Shown here piece by piece: positions 59,239 through 64,000 of a stretch of 64,000 nt of DNA. A model generated the notes under the pieces. The model ran no database searches. It worked only from the letters and a program-made list of their open reading frames with translations, and was not told where the DNA came from. The position numbers were made by a program, and so were the translations under genes. This stretch comes from Glandiceps talaboti (taxonomy: Eukaryota; Hemichordata; Enteropneusta; Spengelidae). Numbering within the stretch: position 1 is the stretch's first letter; every line of letters starts with the position of its first letter. The stretch spans positions 5,980,018 through 6,044,017 of the forward strand of contig NC_135561.1 of NCBI RefSeq assembly GCF_964340395.1, read 5' to 3'.

Positions 59239-61135
59239 TTTAAAAAAATTCTGTATAATATTGTAACTTTAAAATGATAAGAACTGCCTTGACTTACTAC
59301 CATCACAGGGGATGGGTGCAATTTATCATTCACACATGTCCAGAAATGAAATAACAAATTTTTCTGGCATCAAAAAAATTACACACAAGATAATGTTTCT
59401 TTGCTTTCAATCATGCATTGTTCAGCTTTTTACCAGAGAGAGGTTTAGATTAAACAAAGTAGTTAGGTAGATACATTTTGTAGAGCAGGCAACACTGGAT
59501 AGAACCAGATCAAACTGGATAAAACAGGATGGAATAAACTGGCATGGTGTGCTATTTCATGAGAAATGTGGTATGATTTGAAGTTGTTCACAAAACAAAG
59601 TCTGGGAATTGTCAGTGTGACTATCTACTGACAAAAATTTGAGTAAAAAAACATTTCTTACACTTGTTTCACCCTTGTCATCTTGTCGGATAAATACCCA
59701 CTTGTTTTAGCCAGGAATTGAGTTTGGCTGCTCACAGCACCATATAATTTCCATCTGCAGCTCAAGCCTGTACTGGTTTAAGCCAGTTCTATCCAGTGTG
59801 ATCTGGTTTTATGCTACAGTGTTTGTAGTGAGTCATATTTGCTAGCTGTAATTCACAGTTCCCCGCAAAGAAACAGACAAAGTTAAGCACGCAACATATC
59901 TGATCATTCTTCCTATTGGTGCTAAAAGATATCTCACAAAAAAACTTGAATATTTTGCAAACAGGTTGTATTGATTAAAAAAAAAGTTTCCCTACCTATT
60001 GTACAGTTTCTGCCATTTTTGGACTTGTATATGAAGCATTTTAGATGGAAGGTTTGTATGCCTGTAAAGCAGACTTTTATTTTGAGACACCATTGTAGAT
60101 AAGAGATTTATATGTATTGGGTCCTGTAGACAGACATTGACATTAAGATGTAAAATTTGTCATCTTTGAAAATACAGAAAAAATTCCAGAGCTCTTGTAA
60201 ACTTTTTTCAAAAAAAAATAAAATTTGACTTGTAGAAATGTACAAAATCAGAGTATTGATTAGGAATTGAGGTGTATAGACATATTTCAACAGTTGAAGC
60301 CTATTAATGACGAGTCACAGCTGGTCTGAACCAGTTCAAACCAGTTGTGACTGGTTGGAACCAGTTCTCACATTGCATCCCACCGTTGGTGCACCATTAT
60401 GTACACAAGTCTGTTTTGACCAATTGTAAATTAGACAAGTTAATACTGCCCAGTCTTTTTTTGTGTGTGCGTTTTATTTTTTGAAACTTTACTTAAACTT
60501 AGAAATTTGATACTACTAACCGAAGGACTTGTACAGATATGGGAAAATTGAAGACTTTGTTACTGCTGTAAGCTAGACTTCAACATTGCAGTTTTGGAAC
60601 TACTGAGGCCAAGATTTTTACTAACAAGTTACAGAATTCAGAAGGCATGCTTCCGAGTATTGTAATTATTTTTCTCATCAATTTTTTGAATTTTTCTATT
60701 TCGCTTATACATAATGGTCATTTTTGTATGGTAGAATATTAGAAACATCGCCGTGCTTAGGTTCTATTTTGAATGAATTGATATAAATACTATATATATT
60801 GTTACTTCTTTTATTGTACCCATTGATACAACTATTTAGCCCTCTGTAAGAATACAAGCCCCTGTATGTAAGTGAACTTCAAACTTTTTTTTCCTCCAAA
60901 AAATGTACATTTGTACAAATTTTGTAAAGATTCGTCCCAGCACTATTTGTCAGTGGGCTTTTTTGAAGATGATGTATAAACATTCCTGTTTTTGAGACAG
61001 CTCACATTGTTATGTATTTTTCTCAGCCATAACCAGTTCAATCCGGTCAAGACCAGTTGACTCCAGTATGAACTGATGATATCAAGATGTTTTGCATATT
61101 TTGCAAAGATTTTCACCATTGCAATCCAATTTGTT

Positions 61136-61183
61136 TATTATTATTATTATCATTATTATTATTATTAATATTATTATTATTAT
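61136..61183. repeat. (ATT)n microsatellite
   Basis: Fifteen or so ATT triplets with single interruptions (ATC, AAT) in the probable 3' UTR. Confidence 0.95.
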
Positions 61184-61876
61184 TTTTTGATCTGCCTCAA
61201 AATTGTCAGGATAAACTAGTTTATATCAATGCACTTGTAAACAGCTTTGTTACTAGAACATGTTTGTTAATATGGCTATTTCCTGGTTATTACTGGTTAT
61301 TACTGGTTATATTTGTGCCTTGTGCATAGTTGTTAAAAAGATCAACTATATATTTGATGATTGTATTAAACATGTCATGTTTATATTGTTTTTTTCTTGT
61401 ATTATTATGTATCAACAGTATTATATAGAAATATTGATATTAATGTTTATGACGATGTTTTTGCTATTAAAAAAAAAACAAGTTTTAAATGAAAAATTTT
61501 TTCAGTCTGTGACCAACGATGAGGAAAAATTGACATGTTTCTACTCAAATCTAATCAGAGCCTTAATCTTAATTAATTGTTATTTTTCTTGCCTCAAAGA
61601 GTTACTCCTTGTAAGTTGGCTTGAAAGACAAATCTTAAATCGACGCTGCCAATGTATGCAATACTGTTTTACTTAAATGCGTGTTTCTAAAACAAAAGTA
61701 GTTGATAATGTGAAATAAGAATTTCAGTACAGCTACAGAAGGAAAGAGAATTTTTTTTTAATTGCACCATTGACAAGCAAGATATGTTGAAAATTGAGAT
61801 GGCACAAGGAATTGTCCATTTAAGATGTTTTAAACACTGCCATTGCTACTCCCTGGATGAAAAGTAGTAATTATCA

Positions 61877-61882
61877 ATAAAC
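61877..61882 (+). terminator. Candidate Pumilio polyadenylation signal
   Basis: Canonical AATAAA (context TCAATAAACATCG) about 3.7 kb after the stop. Alternatives are 59533-59538 and 62442-62447. The choice needs transcript ends. Confidence 0.35.
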
Positions 61883-63233
61883 ATCGCTTCAACATTACCG
61901 TTGGCTCTGTACATCACATCGGCTGTAAACTCAAATGACGAGTTGATGCCGAATTCTTAACTAAAAAAAACCTTACACACGTTTGAATCAGTTTTTGACC
62001 ATTTTTACAAAAGATATGTCGGTTGCAGTCACAGCAGTTATATAGATAGTGATAGCATTGTAGCGGTAGACTTAACTAAAATGCCACCTGTGTGAATTTC
62101 AAGATTGTGTATAATGGGGGAAGCCGATACTTGATTGCGAAAGATGGCAAACTTGTAGATTGAGTTTAAAAAAAAAAATAACTACCTTAACATAAATTTC
62201 TAGTACTTGAAATATTCTTAGTGTATATGCAAATGTTCCTTGTATATTTGTCTGATGTAGAAAGCCAGAGTTGTAGAAACGTTTTTGTGTAAACTATCGT
62301 TGTAAGCTAGATGGTCGTTTTAGGCAGAATGTGTTTAATTTGTACATGCTGTATAGATAACCGTAAAAATGTTAACTACACAATTATGAGTGTATAAAGC
62401 CAAGGATATTGATGTATTTTCCTTTCTTTTATTTGCTCCATAATAAAAAAAAAACATTTCTGTAACTTCACAGCATAAATCAGTGCATCTGTATTTTTTT
62501 TTACGAATGTTTGAAATTGGCCAATGTTTGACATCTTGTTTCTTTTTCTCGGTGAATTTCCGGATGAAAGTCATATAATGCATATTCCTGATTATCTATC
62601 TGAAGGTAATAAGAACTTAGGAGTCATGAATATTGTTCATCTAATACATATTCATGTCTGTAAAGCCATACCAGGCAAGTGTACTACTGCTAGAACATTA
62701 GAGGTGAAATAGTTTCGATTTGCCATTTGGTGTTTCTTGTCGGTGAGTAATGTTTGTGGTATAAAATCATGAAACGACCAGAACTCAAAACGTTTCTGAA
62801 AATACTTTAAATTTCTTAAAGTGGTGTTCCCCTTTAAGTCTACTGAAAATCAGTAATTATGCTAATGACTCATTAATATTCATATAATATTTCCAAAACC
62901 TAATCAGTTCTTGTCATTAAAAGAAGGATGTGTAGCAAGTTTCATTATATTGGTCGTTTTTGAGAGATGTCCAAAGACAGAAAAGTACAACATAACCTTC
63001 CCTTTGGGAGGTAAAAATGAGAAAAAAAAGTGCTAATTACTTAGCTATTTTTCGAGTATATGGGAAAGAATTTCATGCTAAACTACTCTAAATGCTAAAA
63101 TATGAACAGTTGTACGCCTTGGTATTGGTTGAAACATTTGCTGAATTCCAAACAGTGAAACATTACATTAGTCTAATCACACTGGGTTTAGCACAACTGA
63201 ACTGAGGTTCAGCGTGCTATAGGCATCAGGTTT

Positions 63234-63279
63234 TGTCTGTCTGTCTGTCTGTCTGCCTGTGTGTGTGTGTGTGTGTGTG
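63234..63279. repeat. (CTGT)n/(GT)n microsatellite
   Basis: CTGT units passing into GT units, similar in make-up to the tract at 5639-5706. Confidence 0.96.
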
Positions 63280-63334
63280 AACAACTTATGTGAGAAACTG
63301 CTGGATTGATTGATTTCAAATCAGGAATTTTACC

Positions 63335-63428
63335 AGGGGTTCCCAAACAAAATTATGATAGATTGTATGGGAAACTGCAACTTTTACCCCTTTCTGTTAC
63401 CAGAGTTCCCCAATCTTAGCAAAAACAC
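63335..63428. repeat. Dispersed repeat, copy 2
   Basis: Same word order as the copy at 31195-31310: GGTTCCCAAACAAAAT, AGATTGTATGGG, CAACTTTTACC, CTTTCTGTTACCAGAG, CTTAGCAAAAACACTG. Same orientation. Confidence 0.75.
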
Positions 63429-64000
63429 TGAATCGACCTAAATTTCAACTGATGACAACTTTCTTAAATCCTTGAACGCAAGAACAATGGGTAACTACTA
63501 GTAATGAACCGCTTTCTTAATCCACTACCCCCCCCCCCCCCGTAACTGCAACATTCCAATAACTTATATTTCATGTGTGTCAACGAACGTGAAATGTCGT
63601 CGAATGTTTGTGTTCATTATTCTCTGATAACTATGTTGTATAGCTTATCTATGACTTAAGGGACGTCACACAATGTGACTGTCACACGTGAACTCCGTTT
63701 AATCCAAAAACCCCTCTCCCTTAACAAACATTCACAAAATGTAACATCAACACGTTTATATATGATGTAAACCATGGAGAAAAGTGTACAATGTAAAAAC
63801 ATGGTAAACACATTAGAATACTAACAGGAAACCCCGCACTGTATATCACATTGGAATTTTAATCAGCTTATCAACATCTCAGTATTAAATACAGAACATG
63901 TTATCATTGGAGGCGTGGGGTTTTCAAAATTTGGTTAGAAGTGTAAAAATTATGTACAGCAATTGTATTGATACCAGACCCCCTTCCCCTAAATGAACGA

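Larger units (their letters stand above)
58163..61900 (+). other. Probable Pumilio 3' UTR
   Basis: AT-rich DNA without exon signals follows the stop. Candidate poly(A) signals are AATAAA at 59533-59538, 61877-61882 and 62442-62447, so a 3' UTR of up to about 4 kb is plausible. It contains a UGUAGAUA at 60094-60101 that fits UGUANAUA, hinting at possible self-binding (G at position 5 is not the preferred base). It also contains clusters of CCAGTT/AACTGG words and an ATT microsatellite. The true end is not visible. Confidence 0.5.
62500..64000. other. Intergenic DNA, no gene seen
   Basis: No supported exon on either strand. It contains a CTGT/GT microsatellite (63234-63279), the second copy of a dispersed repeat (63335-63428) and a poly-C run near 63529-63541. 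Confidence 0.6.

Noticed and set aside
59175-59240. Functional tRNA gene
   Set aside because: Only a B-box-like T-arm half is visible; no complete cloverleaf or acceptor stem. Listed as a possible SINE remnant.
61087-61676. Hydrophobic frames suggesting a small membrane protein
   Set aside because: The hydrophobicity comes from ATT repeats and T-rich 3' UTR sequence; no start context or conservation signal.

Overview
Metazoan nuclear DNA: AT-rich, with large introns, GT-AG splice junctions, microsatellites, a LINE, a tRNA-derived SINE and several foldback DNA elements. Gene structure and repeat types suit a non-vertebrate animal (ambulacrarian or other marine invertebrate); the exact group cannot be fixed from the sequence alone.

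The main content is one complete Pumilio (PUM1/PUM2-type) gene on the + strand. Nineteen coding exons run from an ATG at 8202 to a TGA at 58162. All exon phases join, giving 3,426 nt or 1,141 residues, close to vertebrate PUM1. The two 5' coding exons are separated by introns of about 12.8 and 22.2 kb. The other exons cluster between 43.5 and 58.2 kb. They encode a conserved N-terminal region, a Gln/Ala/Ser-rich middle with a 24-Gln run, and a C-terminal eight-repeat PUF RNA-binding domain. A long 3' UTR probably follows, to about 61.9-62.5 kb.

Layout: 1-290, a 67-bp tandem repeat in an intron; 332-428, the last coding exon of an unidentified upstream + strand gene; 2.5-5.5 kb, a 5'-truncated non-LTR retrotransposon with 12-bp target duplications; 5.6-8.2 kb, microsatellites and the likely Pumilio promoter/5' UTR; 8.5-43.5 kb, two giant introns holding a 51-bp minisatellite, a piggyBac-like TTAA element, foldback MITEs and hairpins; 43.5-58.2 kb, the exon cluster with a SINE and a nested pair of inverted-repeat elements in its introns; 58.2-64 kb, 3' UTR and intergenic DNA.

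The most unusual feature is at about 51.63-52.44 kb. The end of a Pumilio exon, including its 5' splice site, has been amplified into a tandem array. The 27-bp part carries many near-consensus GGTAAGT donors that all keep the frame (each step adds 9 residues). It ends in a stop codon and passes into a 23-bp array that carries donors but cannot keep the frame.
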